From NCBI GenBank assembly GCA_004794655.1, contig SMMW01000518.1, forward strand, positions 434,001 to 498,000: 64,000 bases of DNA. The letters are read 5' to 3'. A program made the translations under genes and the position numbers. The notes under the pieces are model-generated. The model searched no databases, was not told where the DNA came from, and was given only the letters and a program-made list of their open reading frames with translations. Source of the DNA: Marisa cornuarietis. Lineage: Eukaryota > Mollusca > Gastropoda > Architaenioglossa > Ampullariidae. The first letter of the stretch is position 1. Each line of letters begins with the position of its first letter. Of the stretch, positions 1 to 12,236 are shown one piece after another.

Positions 1-898
1 CAGATGATAACAGTGGCCCGCAGAATGCAGCTTTGGCATGCTAGACAGGCAGCCAGTCGGCGCCTGCTTCTCCCTGGGTCATGAAAACAGCGAAAACACC
101 GGAGTTTTACGAAAAGCGAGACTTTCGGCCAGGCAAGCAAATAAAGGTTACGAGATTTGATGAATCTAGGGTCATCTCCAAACTGCTTTTGGTGAGGTTT
201 CTAAGGGAGACTTTTAAAAAATTAGAGGAAAGCCATCAGGAAGGCTTTTCGTGTGGGCGAGGCTTGAGGCGGGGTAGGGAGGGAAAAGGCATTTTTCTAA
301 TGATTTCATCATTCGTCGAATGGAGGACTGAAAAATAAGAACTCGGCAGCGACTGATGACAGGAAGTCAGGTTAGCTTATTAGTGTATTTTCATAATGTG
401 ACATTATTTGTAAACGTTCGTCTGTTTAGGCATTTTTACTGCACTTTTAGTATCCCCTCGCCCCCTAAACCGAACATCATCCAAGCATCCCCGTTTCAGG
501 CGAGGTAATCTTTCTGATCTGTAATTCTCCCATCAGTTTGAAGTAAGCTCCCTTAGTTCAGTATATTTGGAAATTTCTGGTTTCAGCGGTTGCCAGTTAA
601 ATTCAGGCTATACCAGCTTGTGCGGAGATGAAAATCGACAGGCACTATTTCTGTTAGAAAAACGTGCAGACCACGATATAAAAAAAAATAATAAAAAAAC
701 AGCGAATGAGAAGAATGTTTTTTTACGAGGAAGAATGTCATTTGTACATAGAGGAACGCATGTGTAGATTACATCTGTGATTAAGTTCATGTTGATCAAT
801 TAGTTCTTCAATTAGCAGTTAGCATTTCATTTGATTGTGCACTTTGGTAAGTCTACTAATAATAATGTGATTGTTTTTGTTTGTTTATTTATTTTTAG
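1..898. other. Intron or upstream sequence of MTO1, no gene recognised
   Basis: No exon with MTO1 similarity was found before 899, although the first visible exon starts in mid-protein, so this is probably intron sequence. The reading frames here are short and low complexity. The intron ends with a pyrimidine-rich tract and an AG acceptor at 897-898. Confidence 0.5.
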
Positions 899-3800
899 AT
901 ACTGCCCTTCTATTGAGTCGAAGATCTTGAGGTTTAAAGGGAGAAGACATCAAATATGGTTGGAACCAGAAGGTATATTTTCTTTATAGCAGACCTTTCT
1001 GCAGGACAAGAGCACAGAGTTCTGAGTATTATTCAACGATAACCTCCCTTTTTCTTATTTATGCGCTTCAAATTAATGTTTTTAAAACAAACACCAGTCT
1101 ATGAATTTAATTTGTATTTCGATGAAGGTGTGATAATTCCCTTCGTGTCTCACTTTTAAAACTGTAACGTTTTGATTTTTTTTTAAGTATTGATCATTTA
1201 CGTGCGTTAGGGTCAGCACATTCCTGAAACTCTTCAGACGTGCATTTCACATCAGCATCACACTACTCACTTTTATGCATGCGAAGACTGTTCTTTCGCT
1301 TGAATCAGGTCTCAACACCCACGTTGTCTATCCCAACGGCATTTCCATGACAATGCCAGAGGAGTACCAGGTGAGACTGGTGCGATCTATGGCTGGGCTG
1401 GAGAATGTCACACTCTTACAGACAGGTAAATGATGTCCACATTGCGAAGAGTTTCTGTAAAGATGGAGAACTGCTGACCGCAGTGTCGTATTTTGCTTTG
1501 AAAACGTTCGTGGTTGGTATGAGAAGGAGAATATTTTAATTTTATTAGTATTGATAGGGGTGTTCTTTAAAAAATGAAATAATTTCTCGGGTCTAAGACC
1601 GTTCAATGTTCAGGGGAATAACTTCGGATCGGGGGCTTCACTGACATATTAAAACAAGTTATTTCCTATCCTTGTAAACGCCAATTTGTTGCCCATCCAC
1701 TAGGTCAGCTCATTTCAGACCTTTCGGCTTGCAGACACACGCTTTTTGGCTCGTATGACATACTAACTTCCTTTCTCCCTCTAGAACTTGTTGTCAATGG
1801 CTCCTCCGCTCCTTTCTCTCAGAATTATTTCTATTGTTCTAGTGAGCACTAAAGGTTGCAGTCAGGCAGAATCTTTTGCTCTGTTTTGAATAAATATCTG
1901 GGTGGTTGTTATTCTCTCAGTTAAAGGCAAGAGACAAAGTACAAGTCTGGTTCTATGTGCAGGATATGGTGTAGAGTACGACTATATGGACCCACGACAG
2001 TTGAAACCTTCTCTTGAAACGCTGATTGTTCACAGTCTTTTCTTCGCCGGCCAGATAAACGGCACTACTGGCTACGAAGAGGCTGCTGCCCAGGTGTGTT
2101 CCATGTCTGTTTCCGCTCCCCCCCCCCACACACACACCCCTATTTTCATTACTTCCTTTCATCACTCTTTCCTATTTGTTCATTCTTGTTTAAAAGTCAT
2201 TTACAAAAATCATTACATGTTGACAAAACGAAGCCATTGTGCCTCTAAATTCATGTATGAATATGCGTGTTATATATATATATATATAGAAAGAGATAGT
2301 TTATTATAATGATATTGTCAAGATGGTGACATTTCCAAACGACGGCCATATAGCTTTGCCTCATGACTTTTCTCGTTGCTCCCTCGTGATCTCTCTCGCT
2401 GCTCCCTCATTACCTTTCTCGCTGCTCCTTCAGGGGATCGTGGCTGGCATCAACGCTGCGTCCAAGGTGCTGGGTAAGCCGCCTCTCATCATCAACCGCA
2501 CACAGGCCTACATCGGCGTTCTCATCGACGACCTGACGACGCAGGGCACGAACGAGCCATACCGCATGTTTACCAGCAGGGCGGAGTTCCGACTGTCACT
2601 TCGTCCGGACAATGCCGATGCCAGGCTGACTGAGATCGGTGAGACAAAATGTCTCGAACAGATAATACATTAGCCTGATCTGTAATATATAATCAAATTA
2701 CTTAAACAAGTATACATCAGTAATACTCATTATTATTAAAAGTGCTTGATTAAATTATTGTTTTGCTGGGGTTGTTGCTAGTGTTGTTTTTGTACAGCAC
2801 AGCGGTTGACTTGAAGAACTAGCATTCCAAAACGAGCTGGTTATAACCAGTTAGAATGGAATTGGAAGGCGACATAACTTTGTTACAAACTTTCAGATAT
2901 TCAAATGCTAAATGCCCCAGTTGACCTTAAGCTGTTCCGTGAGCCAAGAGTTAGCCTGATCGTCGAAAACAAACATATTTCTGCCATTGATCGGCAGGGT
3001 AGTCCGAGTTTGTCACCTTATGGCCATGTTATTTTGTTTTTCAACACCTCTGTCAGAACTTCATTCAGCCCAGCGTCTTCTTTCCTTTGATTTTTTTTTC
3101 TTTTTAAGATCTTTTCTAAGACTTGATTAATACAAGTTCGTCTCACATGTCAGTTTTTACAGTTTTAATTAATCTGTCATATGAATTATTTTTATCATTA
3201 TCAGAATAAGGTAAGCATGTAAAATAATGTTTTTGCATTATCAGGTTACCACATAGGTTGTGTAAGCCAGACACGGTATGAGCGAGCCATGGCAACGAAG
3301 AAAGCTTTGGAGGAGAATCTGGAGCTGATGAAATCACTTTCTAAACCGGTCTGGGCATGGCGTCAAAAACTTGGACTCGGAGACAACAACAAATGTATTC
3401 AAATGAGGTGATAGTTGCGGATTTTTCTTTTTCTCTTTTTGTTCTTTTTTGGGTTTTTTGGGTGTGAGGTTTAGTTTTGAGGGGGTTTCTCATCGTAGAC
3501 ATATTCTGGCATCGTCCTAGTAGTGTACATCACTGCATCATTACACCATAGTGGTCTACATCATACATCACTGCATCATAGTAGTCTCATCTCTAGGCGA
3601 AAAGCATCAAAACCCGAAAGCGCGCACGCAAACCTGTTGGATACCCGTGAGTTTAACGCGCGTATCCTTCAGTTGACACGCGGTGGAATGGTGACTTTAT
3701 ACCTTAGAAGTTTGGGGAAGGTAAAGCAGTGAGGGAGAGGGGATGGGCACCAAAACTGGCCGCATAATAAGACTCTAATACCTCACTCCCCAGCGTCCGT

Positions 3801-6641
3801 AACATCAACAGACTTGTTACTGTCTATTAACAACTGTTCTTCCAGCTTCACCATGAATTTTGCATACACTGCAATCTTGACTCGTGATGTAATTAATTTC
3901 CTGTACAGGGCGCTTGATGTTTTGTGTAACCCTGACGTCACTATGGTCAAGATGGTAGAAACGTTTCCTGACCTATTCGGACATCTAAAGGGTCAAATAA
4001 AATTGATGGAGAAACTCGAGACAGAAGGTAGGAAGGCGTCAGGAGGATGAAACGAGCGACCAAACTATTATGTTCTACTGTTCAAGAATAATTATCCCAG
4101 CTGTTAAATATTCTCTCCATGACGATAAAGGTAGACATGTTAATGACAAAAGTTAGGAATGACCGAGTGCTAAACGCACGCACGCACACACACATACACG
4201 CACGCACGCACGCTGCCTTCTAGTGCTGACTATTTAGCCTAGTTTCGGTGTGAAGGACCGGTTCTGAGCATTGTTTGTAAGTAACGTGAGCTGTGCTGTG
4301 CAGCCAAATATCACAACGAGCTCCAAGAACAACTCAAGGAAGTTGAAGAGGTGAGAAAGGAGGAGCAACTCCAGCTGCCAGACGACCTGGACTACTACAG
4401 GTAAGAACAAGCAGCGTTCAGATTCTGTTCGTTACTCATTTGTTTAAGCATACCACTTATTTATTTTACTTTATGATCTTAGTCTGATGTTGGTGCATTA
4501 ACCTTTGTCAGAGGACGGTTGTGAGGAAACATATCTACATATCTGGTTATAATTATGTGTTCGCGTGTATTTTTCTATTTGCCTTTTATTGGTGTTTTGT
4601 GATGAGAGGTGTTTTTTATCTGCTTGAAAAGTTTGTCTCAGTATATTTTGTAATTTAAAAAAACAATAGTTACTGAAACACTTAATTTAGATATTTACTG
4701 ACACACGCGTACGCATATATGGATGTAATGATGCATGTATGTATAGGTTTAAGACATAGTGCAAAAAGCTATTTAAATTGAGCAATGTAAAATGTTCAGT
4801 CACAAAAATGTGTAGTGATTATGTTTGACTTGTTGACAACCGCCTTCTTGACCGTCTTACATAGGGCAGACGTGTTATATTGTAAAAGGCAGGTATGGAA
4901 CTCACGTTGAAGCTGTAACCCACTTATAAGCACTGATCTGGAGCTAGTAGGGCGACTTTGCATGTCTGCCAACAAGCTGCCATGTAATCGACTCGTAAAG
5001 CTATGCTGTCTCAGTATTTGGAATGTGTTGCCCTGTATTTTCGTATTTTTCTTAAACTATCGAGTTGCGTACATTTTCTTTCTTTGTTTTTAAATGCGGT
5101 AGCAGGGTCTGTCTAGTAGTTTTAGGCTAGTGTTTACAAACCGGTCACTCTGCGTACAGAAACGTATGCGCCCTCCATTGGTGAGTAACAGATGGTGAAC
5201 AAAGACTTCATTGCAATTATGCGAGTGCACCTCTTGTGGCGCGCAGACTGTGCCACCGGCTTGATCGACTTTAAGTTACAGGCGCGAAGTGAATCGCAAT
5301 CCAATCCAAAACTCTGTTTCGCAACATTCACTTTCTTCCCTACTCTAATCAGACAGTCCTGCTTCTGAACTTCAAACTGTTTCTCTCAGTTCATGATATT
5401 CAATGTCTTCGTGTCTGCGTTTGTTGTTTTATTTGTTGTGACAAAATATCAGATTATGCAAATTTAACTGAGTTCATGGCAGAGCGAAAGAACGATTCAT
5501 CCAGTCATTTTCACAGAGTTGTCTCGGGTGTCGTTGCAGTTTGAATGTGTCTACTGACGCCAAGACGAAACTCGCCGAAGCCAGACCATCCTCGGTACGG
5601 TATACAATGTTATCGCTGACGCATGGTTACGGTTTACTAAAAGTAATCCTATCTTAGTGGGTCCGTCTCTTCGTGTCTTAGCACGTATTTATGACGTGCG
5701 AAGCAACGCTTTAATTTATTTGGGCCCGATACAAGCATGCATGTTCTGAAAAAAAGATGCAGGTCCCAGTGCCTGGTGTCTACATGGGTGTAAATTGTAA
5801 TGCGCTAGAAAATAAAGGGGCCAAGATGAGGTCATTCTTTAACGCAGGCCGACATCTCACTTCAGTTCTTGTTGGCACGAAATGTCGCCATGCATGCACG
5901 TGCATTTTCAGGTTTGCACCTATTTAAGGTGTGAACATGCGCGAAATATGGGCAAATATGGGTGAACGTTTGACCAAGTATGGCAGAGTTTTCATACAAC
6001 CGGCATGTAAACTTTTTGCCAAACTTGGTCAAATGTTCCTAAGTATCTGTCAGATGGAAAAATGCCTTTAGAAGGACTATCCTTGAACGAGCTTGTACAT
6101 AAATTACGATGAAGAGAAGCAACAGTTTAGAAAGATGGTTTAAATTGACAAAAAAGTTATCATATCTTTAGAGATGTAAGATCTTCGCGCTGCATTGTTT
6201 TAAGCTCTAACTTTGTGTAGTGAAAATAGAGACAGATACTGCGCATTGACGTGAATCTTAATTAACCACAACTGCAGTATGGCCAGCATGGTGTGTATGG
6301 CATAAAAAGTGCCCATACCGTTTTTTTTATTTCGTAAACGCTCCCTTACTATTTTGTTCACATCAGTTTCCATACATCTTTTTCTGCATGAAAGTGCAGT
6401 TTTGAAGACATGCATTTGAATGGGCACGTACCAAAGCTGAGATACAAACAACAGGACGAGCCACCCTTGAGGGTGTGTGTTGCAGGTTTCCATGTCCAGT
6501 CTTTCTCTTCTTCAGATCGCCGCTGCCAGCAGGGTGCCGGGTATCACGCCTGCCGCCATCGTCATCCTTCTGCGTCACGTGAAGAACAGGGGTAGCCAGG
6601 TGTTACCTCCTTCCATGCCTCCAACGCCGGAGCTTCTTTAG
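899..6641 (+). CDS. MTO1: MTO1 / MnmG(GidA)-family mitochondrial tRNA uridine-34 modification enzyme, 3' part
   Basis: Nine coding exons join in frame: 899-972, 1309-1425, 1963-2093, 2434-2638, 3245-3407, 3909-4027, 4304-4400, 5540-5594 and 6516-6641, with the TAG at 6639-6641. All introns are GT-AG. About 361 residues are present; the N-terminal FAD-binding part lies left of the window, so the gene is partial. Exon 1 carries the first GidA signature (YCPSIESK). Exons 3-4 carry the second ([15 protein letters not shown], then GIVAGINA across the junction). Exon 4 has the conserved [20 protein letters not shown] block. The last three exons form the helical C-terminal tRNA-binding domain ([20 protein letters not shown]). 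Known role of the family: with the MnmE/GTPBP3 partner, MTO1 builds the aminomethyl group at the wobble uridine of mitochondrial tRNAs, using FAD. The family assignment is very secure; splice sites were chosen by phase and alignment to the family. Confidence 0.96.
4180..4212. repeat. (CACG/CA)n microsatellite in an MTO1 intron
   Basis: A short run of alternating CACG and CA units lies in the intron between the exons at 3909-4027 and 4304-4400. It is a simple repeat with no visible gene function. Confidence 0.8.
5965..6036. repeat. Short palindromic (hairpin) element in the last MTO1 intron
   Basis: TTTGACCAAGT at 5969-5979 is repeated in perfect inverted orientation at 6023-6033, with a further imperfect stem just inside the arms. 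A related palindrome occurs at 17766-17815. It looks like a miniature foldback element rather than a gene. Confidence 0.5.
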
Positions 6642-7120
6642 CTCCACCTGCTGGCGCTACACTCACCCCCCATCCCCACTTACACTCTTCAGTGTTTCCC
6701 GCCCTCACCTCACCACTCATTCGCTAGTTCTTTTGGTTTGTCTGTGATGTGCACGACTCTCAGTATTGTCAGTAAAAGGTTTCTTATTAGAGTTGTATGT
6801 ACTGAATTTTTAAAAAGCAGAGAGAGAGAGATAAGAAAATCATGAATGTGTCGAGATCTTTGCATGTTTAAAATTGTTTGTATTACGCCCATTTGTGAAC
6901 GTTTGTGTTTGTGTGCGGAGAATAACAATGGCGGCGTGTGCAATATTATACTGCATCCTGTCAGTTTGAATAGTCGGGAAATTTTTTTACGGAAAGAGTA
7001 AACAGGATAGGCACTCTTACTTCTGTTTTAATGTGTTTTAATGTGCGCGAAAGAGACAATGTTAGTTCTTTATTTACAAGACTGATAGCAAATGCAACAC
7101 TTTTCATGTAGCCCTCGTCT
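6642..7120 (+). other. Probable MTO1 3' UTR and downstream flank
   Basis: No further reading frame was recognised after the MTO1 stop. No canonical AATAAA occurs before 7132. The AATAAA at 7132-7137 sits in the tail of an antisense LINE fragment, so the true polyadenylation site is not settled. Confidence 0.4.
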
Positions 7121-7130
7121 TGGGAGTTTT

Positions 7131-7990
7131 AAATAAAAATAATAATGTGAATTTAAAACGCGCAGCATCACGACCAAGACAGATCGCACTCTGCGCAGAC
7201 CAATAATGATAAATGAAAGATAACAGACAGTGGACGGTGAGAGATACGTATAGACACACTGAACAACATAAAGATAGGTACACGAGTAGAACTTAAACCA
7301 ATGGATGAAGGGATGTAGGTACTGTAAACAGTGTGAGTAGGAGTCATTACATAATGGTTAATATGATAGACAGTATTGCAAGGGAGTTAGGAATAGTAAT
7401 TTAGGGACAGCACTTTGTGAAAAGATGTGTTTTCAGAGAGCGTTTGAATGTAGCCTTGGAGTCAGAGAGGTGAATGTGATGTGGAAGAAAGTTCCATTGC
7501 TTAGCAGCGCAGAGGAAGAACGTCCGTTGTCCGTATGTGACTCTCTTTGTGGTAGGGAGGGAAAGAATGTGGGAGTCTGATAAGCGAAGGTTTCGGGCAG
7601 GTGTAGACAGACAAGATTTCAGTAAAGTAGTTGGGAGAGGAGCCGTTAAAGAATCCATAACATAAGAGTTGAGAGCTTGTAGTCTATTCTAGCTTTAATT
7701 TGTAGCCAATGAAGAGAGTGAGGAAGTGATGTAACGTTCAGATTTGCGAGTCTGGAAAACGAGACGAGCAGCTGAGTTCTTGACTTTCTGAAGCTTATCA
7801 ATGAGGTACTGTGGACAGTCAGCACGAAGAGAGTTGCAGTAGTCTAGTTTAGACCAGAGACACTGAAGGAAAGGACAGCCATCACTGCGCACGGGTAGTG
7901 GGACAGCCAGCTTCCGGTCTCTTTGTTTTATACCCGCGAGCATAACAGAATCTTTGGATACTGAAGAAATCTTCTTAGAAAGGTTACAGA
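7131..7990 (-). mobile_element. Decayed 5'-truncated LINE (reverse transcriptase C-terminal part)
   Basis: Read on the minus strand, the segment encodes the tail end of a non-LTR reverse transcriptase. A block with the phrase LDYCNSL, then LQKVKNSAARLVF (about 7740-7860), is followed after a frameshift by SLHWLQIKARIDYK (about 7690-7735). A final block with WNFLPHHIHLSD and FKRSLKTHLF ends at a stop near 7401. The frame is broken by at least one shift and one stop, so the copy is dead. The 3' end runs through a GCGC-AAATT motif into an ATT-rich tail at 7131-7165. That type of tail recurs at about 13.0, 24.0 and 28.7 kb. The blocks fit the CR1/L2/Rex-type LINE assemblage; the exact clade is not determined. 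Confidence 0.8.
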
Positions 7991-8009
7991 AAGCGGGTTG
8001 TAGCAAGTT

Positions 8010-8720
8010 TATCGTTTCTTAATGAATTTAATTGAGGATTAATTCAGACTAAGGCTCTAAACTCCATTTATTCTGTAGCACATTTAAATCCTTATTTGTT
8101 GATTTTTTAAAAGATGTTTTGACCACATTCACATCGTGCGTTGTGTTATCAAATTATTTAACATTATATAATAGATTACTTATTATCTTTACACACAATC
8201 CACACTCTCTCTCTAATATGAATAGTTTCAAGACACCACTGTTGGATAAATAGTTCAATTATATTTACGTCTATGAATCTTTTTGTCTGGCGCAGCAATA
8301 CTTATAGCCACTGGAATGTCGAATATTCTAAAATATAAAAAGTTATATTTTTCTTTCCAGCTGACTTATCCTCAATGTAACATTCCGGTTTGAAATGTCT
8401 GAAGCAAATAGTCGCTCTTTCAATGTTAAAACTAGATTCACGGTTCACAGCTCTCACAAGAGCTTTTTCCTAGTCATGATTGTCTAGTGGAAAAACAAGC
8501 GCGGAAAAACAAAAAAAACAGAAAAAACAGAAAAACAAACTGCGTCTAAGTATGTGGAAAAACGATAAACCTTTATGTCGACTTTTGCATGAAGGGCAGC
8601 GTGTAATTGCACATGTAGTGCCTACCATCTCAAAATAATTACGACAGTAGCTCGATCTGTAACAGACTGTGTAAAGTGAAACCGGAAAAAACGAGGCAAT
8701 GACTTAGTTCCACGCATGCC
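8010..8720. other. Intergenic, no gene seen
   Basis: AT-rich sequence with an A-rich patch at about 8505-8545. No exon-like or structured feature was recognised. Confidence 0.4.
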
Positions 8721-8895
8721 AGTATGACGCAACCAGTATGACGTCATGACTTTCTCACGTACTCAGTATGACATCATGACTTTTCCTCACTTGTTCAGTA
8801 TAACGTCATGAACTTTTCTCAGTTTGATGTCATGACTTTTCCTAACTTGCTCAGTTTGACGTCATGACTTCACGTGCTCAGTATGACGTCATAGC
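8721..8895. repeat. Degenerate tandem repeat with multiple CRE-like TGACGTCA palindromes
   Basis: Units of about 30-40 bp, each containing CAGTATGACGTCATGACTTT or a close variant, repeat about six times. Exact TGACGTCA octamers lie at 8739-8746, 8857-8864 and 8884-8891. One-mismatch variants lie at 8769-8776, 8801-8808 and 8825-8832. The octamer is the consensus site of CREB/ATF factors. Whether this is regulatory or just a satellite with a palindromic core cannot be told from sequence. Confidence 0.7.
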
Positions 8896-11130
8896 TTTTG
8901 GTCATTTGCTCAACTCTATGTGCTACATACTTTAAGGTTCTTCTTTTGTCCAGACTGAGACTTGGATTGTCCAGGTTCATAATTAGCTCTTTTGGTGTTT
9001 GTGGCTGGGAGGATGGACAAAGGGCCTGAAAGTGTTCGTTTCATTCCAAGATTATTCAGTTTGGATTTAACAAGTTCGCACTTTAATCTCCTTCCACCCT
9101 TCCCTCCCTTGTAATACTTAATGTGGAAATAAGTTTAACGAGTCAACGTCGATAAGTAGACTTGCATCCCGATCGAGCACACGACATAACCGACTCGCGA
9201 CTTACGTTCCTGTGTTAGATCCCAGTGGAGTGCGGGTCCCTTGTGAGCAGACAAACATGCTTTCAGCGTTGCCATGGTAGCTAATATTGCATTTATCATC
9301 ACGCCAAGCATCATCTGCTAGGAAGTAAATAATACAAGCGGCCAACTAACCTTGTAAATGTGAAAGGGAGCCTCGCACGCGGCGTATTCTGTAGTATTTT
9401 GTGTCGGAAAGTTATTTCCTGTTAACAAGTTCTAATGTTAAGCTTCAGTCGACGTGCTTATACCATGGTCAACGAGAAACGCAATATGCTGGCGCACGCC
9501 TGAGCCGGGTTCACAGTCATGTCAGTTAATGTTGCATAATATTAAGCAGCATGAACCACTTCTAGCTGGACCCTAAAGCATGATTTCTTCGTGGGCGTGT
9601 GTGTGTGTGTGTGAGCGCTGCAGTCGTTTGCTGTCCTACGCGTTCGTTTTTGTTTTTTGTTTTTTTTTTCACTTTTGCTTTGACTCTTCTGCTGGCAGTC
9701 GATCAAGCAGAACGCCATCCGTAACTAACAAACAGGGGCGTGGAACCTTTTTTCCTCCATATAAATTATTTAGTTAAAAATTAGCTTGCTCTGTTGCTAT
9801 AGTTTCGCCACAGTGTATACAGTCCCAGCCTGCCTGCCACTGCTGTCCTCTGAGGCACCACAATGCGCATTTCCGTAATAAGGTGTGCGGAAAATATGCT
9901 CTGCTCCTGTGAAAAGCATACAGCATATCGAAACAACTGCTTTGAGTCTGTAAAATATATTTTCATAATTAGTTCCTAGAGGAAACAGGTTATATAGTAA
10001 CAAAGCTTGTTTTTTTCTAATGCACTATCTTCACACATACCTCCTGATGGAGGAGTTCACAGAATTTACAAAGTGTCGCCTAATGAATTTTTACCAGCCA
10101 AAGTTTTTTTTCCTTTTGCATATCCTTTAGAAATCCATAAAAAGATAATGTTGGATAGTTACAGTAGGCCAACTGTACATAGCAGTTTCGAAAACTTTTT
10201 TTTTTATTATTATTATTGATTGAATGAGCTGACATGGTCGAAAAACGCTAGCATATCATCAGCCAACATCAAGCCGGAAGTGGTCTACCCTTGGCTTGGG
10301 GTGAAGGCCACATGCATGTATAATTCTCCAAGATCGTCCACGGGCAGTCGACAAGAACCATACGTGTCGGTCCTGTCATGTACTCATATGTGTCCGGTCT
10401 ATCCTGTAATGAACGGTCCTTGCTTCTCCCTCAAATATACATTATTAGTAGTCACTTAGTAAACACATATGTTGCTATTTTAAAAGTTTATTGATATACT
10501 GAAATCTGCGGTTGCCTTGGCGAGCCGCATCAAATGATCAAATGACGTTTCCCACCCTTGGTTTAACAGTTCTTCAATATAATTAGTAAATGAGCTTAAA
10601 CTGAACAGTTATAAAAAAAACTCGGTGGTTTTAGTGCATAGCCAAATTAGTGAATTTCTGCATCCAGAAGCAAAAGACACCTTTGTGGATGCACGTGTTT
10701 CATTACCACTAGTTTTGCGATCTAATAGGGGAACGCAAATAATTTCCCCGCAGCCCCTGGGGTTTTATCCCAGCTAATCGACTCACACACATTTTGACTA
10801 ATGGAAAGAGCCATTTGTAATTCTTTTATTCTTTCACGTGTGTAGAAGAAAGCAAGAGAAGAAGGTAACAAAAGGAAAGATGAAAGATTGTAAGCTCTCC
10901 CAGAAAGACTGCTCAGTTTACTCTGCCCTGATTTCCTGACGGAATAGGGTGTGTCTAATGTGTCAGTGGCCTGTGTTTACTCTATTGTGCTGCTGTACAG
11001 TCTTCAAAAACAAACAAACTCGAATAACAAAAAGCGTGCACATGATTTCGTTCTGCCTTCGTTGTGTCTTAGGGAACATTAATTCTGAACTTTGGCCATG
11101 GTAGTTAACACCCATTCGACTCGCTCTCTT

Positions 11131-11161
<31 letters not shown>

Positions 11162-12199
11162 AGTAAGTATACACACGCATTACCATACCCTGTTTCTCCT
11201 TGACTGCAAAGTACATCTACACATTTGCGGGTTGACAACGGATGCGGCGTGAAACCCTATTTTAAGGGCCCCCTTGGTCTTGATGTGCGATTGGGACGCC
11301 GTGAGTGGGGCGGACACACGTTTCTGGTGCAAGAATCGAGCTTCGAAGTCTCTCCAGTCTGAAGGTAACAAGAAGACATAACGTACTTTTATGATGTTTT
11401 TTATCGTGGAAGTTGTGAAAATGTGATTGACATGAAATCACATCAGACGATGTCGTCTGGAAAACTCGATGAGTTCCTTGCAAGAAATGTTAACGTTTTC
11501 GCTTGAACTTTAACTTTCAAATTATGCATACAATTTTCTTTACGGTCAACGAACAAAATTCGGCTTTTAAAATATTGTTTCAAAACATTTATAACAGGTA
11601 ATAATCTGCTTGTTATTTCACAACTAAACATAACAAGCTAAAGCTGCACTTTTGTTAAGTAAGCAACACAAAATAGCTAAAGTGATCAAAACGCAAAATG
11701 TCAGAATCTTATTCTCTCTAGTGTACCGAGTAAGGATTTCTTTCTTTTGTTTTGGTTCATAACGCTTTCGTCCTTTTACTTTTTTCTTATTTTTTCTCTT
11801 TCTTTTATACTTTTGTCAGTTTTTATAGCTATAATTGTGCCTTTAAATGCCCTGGTAATTGAAAGAAAACAACAGCCTTGATAACCTTTCAGTGAGCGCC
11901 CACACGGCGTTGAACATAGACTTGCAACATGGCTGAATAAGATTGAAAATATTGAATCAGCACCAGCTCTGTCATTTATGTCATTATTTTGATTCAAGTG
12001 GTTATATTTTGGTAGGACCAACTGTACGTGACTCACAGCAGTATGGCAAGGGAGGTAACGAAAACGTGTTTATTTCCCTTGTAAATCCCCTTTTAAAGTT
12101 CTTCTTTTTGTCTTTTCTATTTAGCGATGTATTCTCTGCACAGACCTTGTATGTTGTGACTCTAAGTCTGTTTTTTTGTGCTTTATGCCGTGTCAGCAG
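8896..12199. other. Intergenic region upstream of the SLC13 gene
   Basis: No coding exon was recognised. It contains a short GT repeat at about 9596-9612 and an AC repeat at 11141-11161. Any 5' UTR exon or promoter of the downstream transporter gene would be expected here, but no convincing one was seen. Confidence 0.4.
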
Positions 12200-12236
12200 C
12201 ATCGGCAATATCACAGCGTTCAACCGTCGCTGGGAC

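Noticed and set aside
81..338. Additional MTO1 exon before 899
   Set aside because: The translation does not match the part of the family that should precede the first visible exon.
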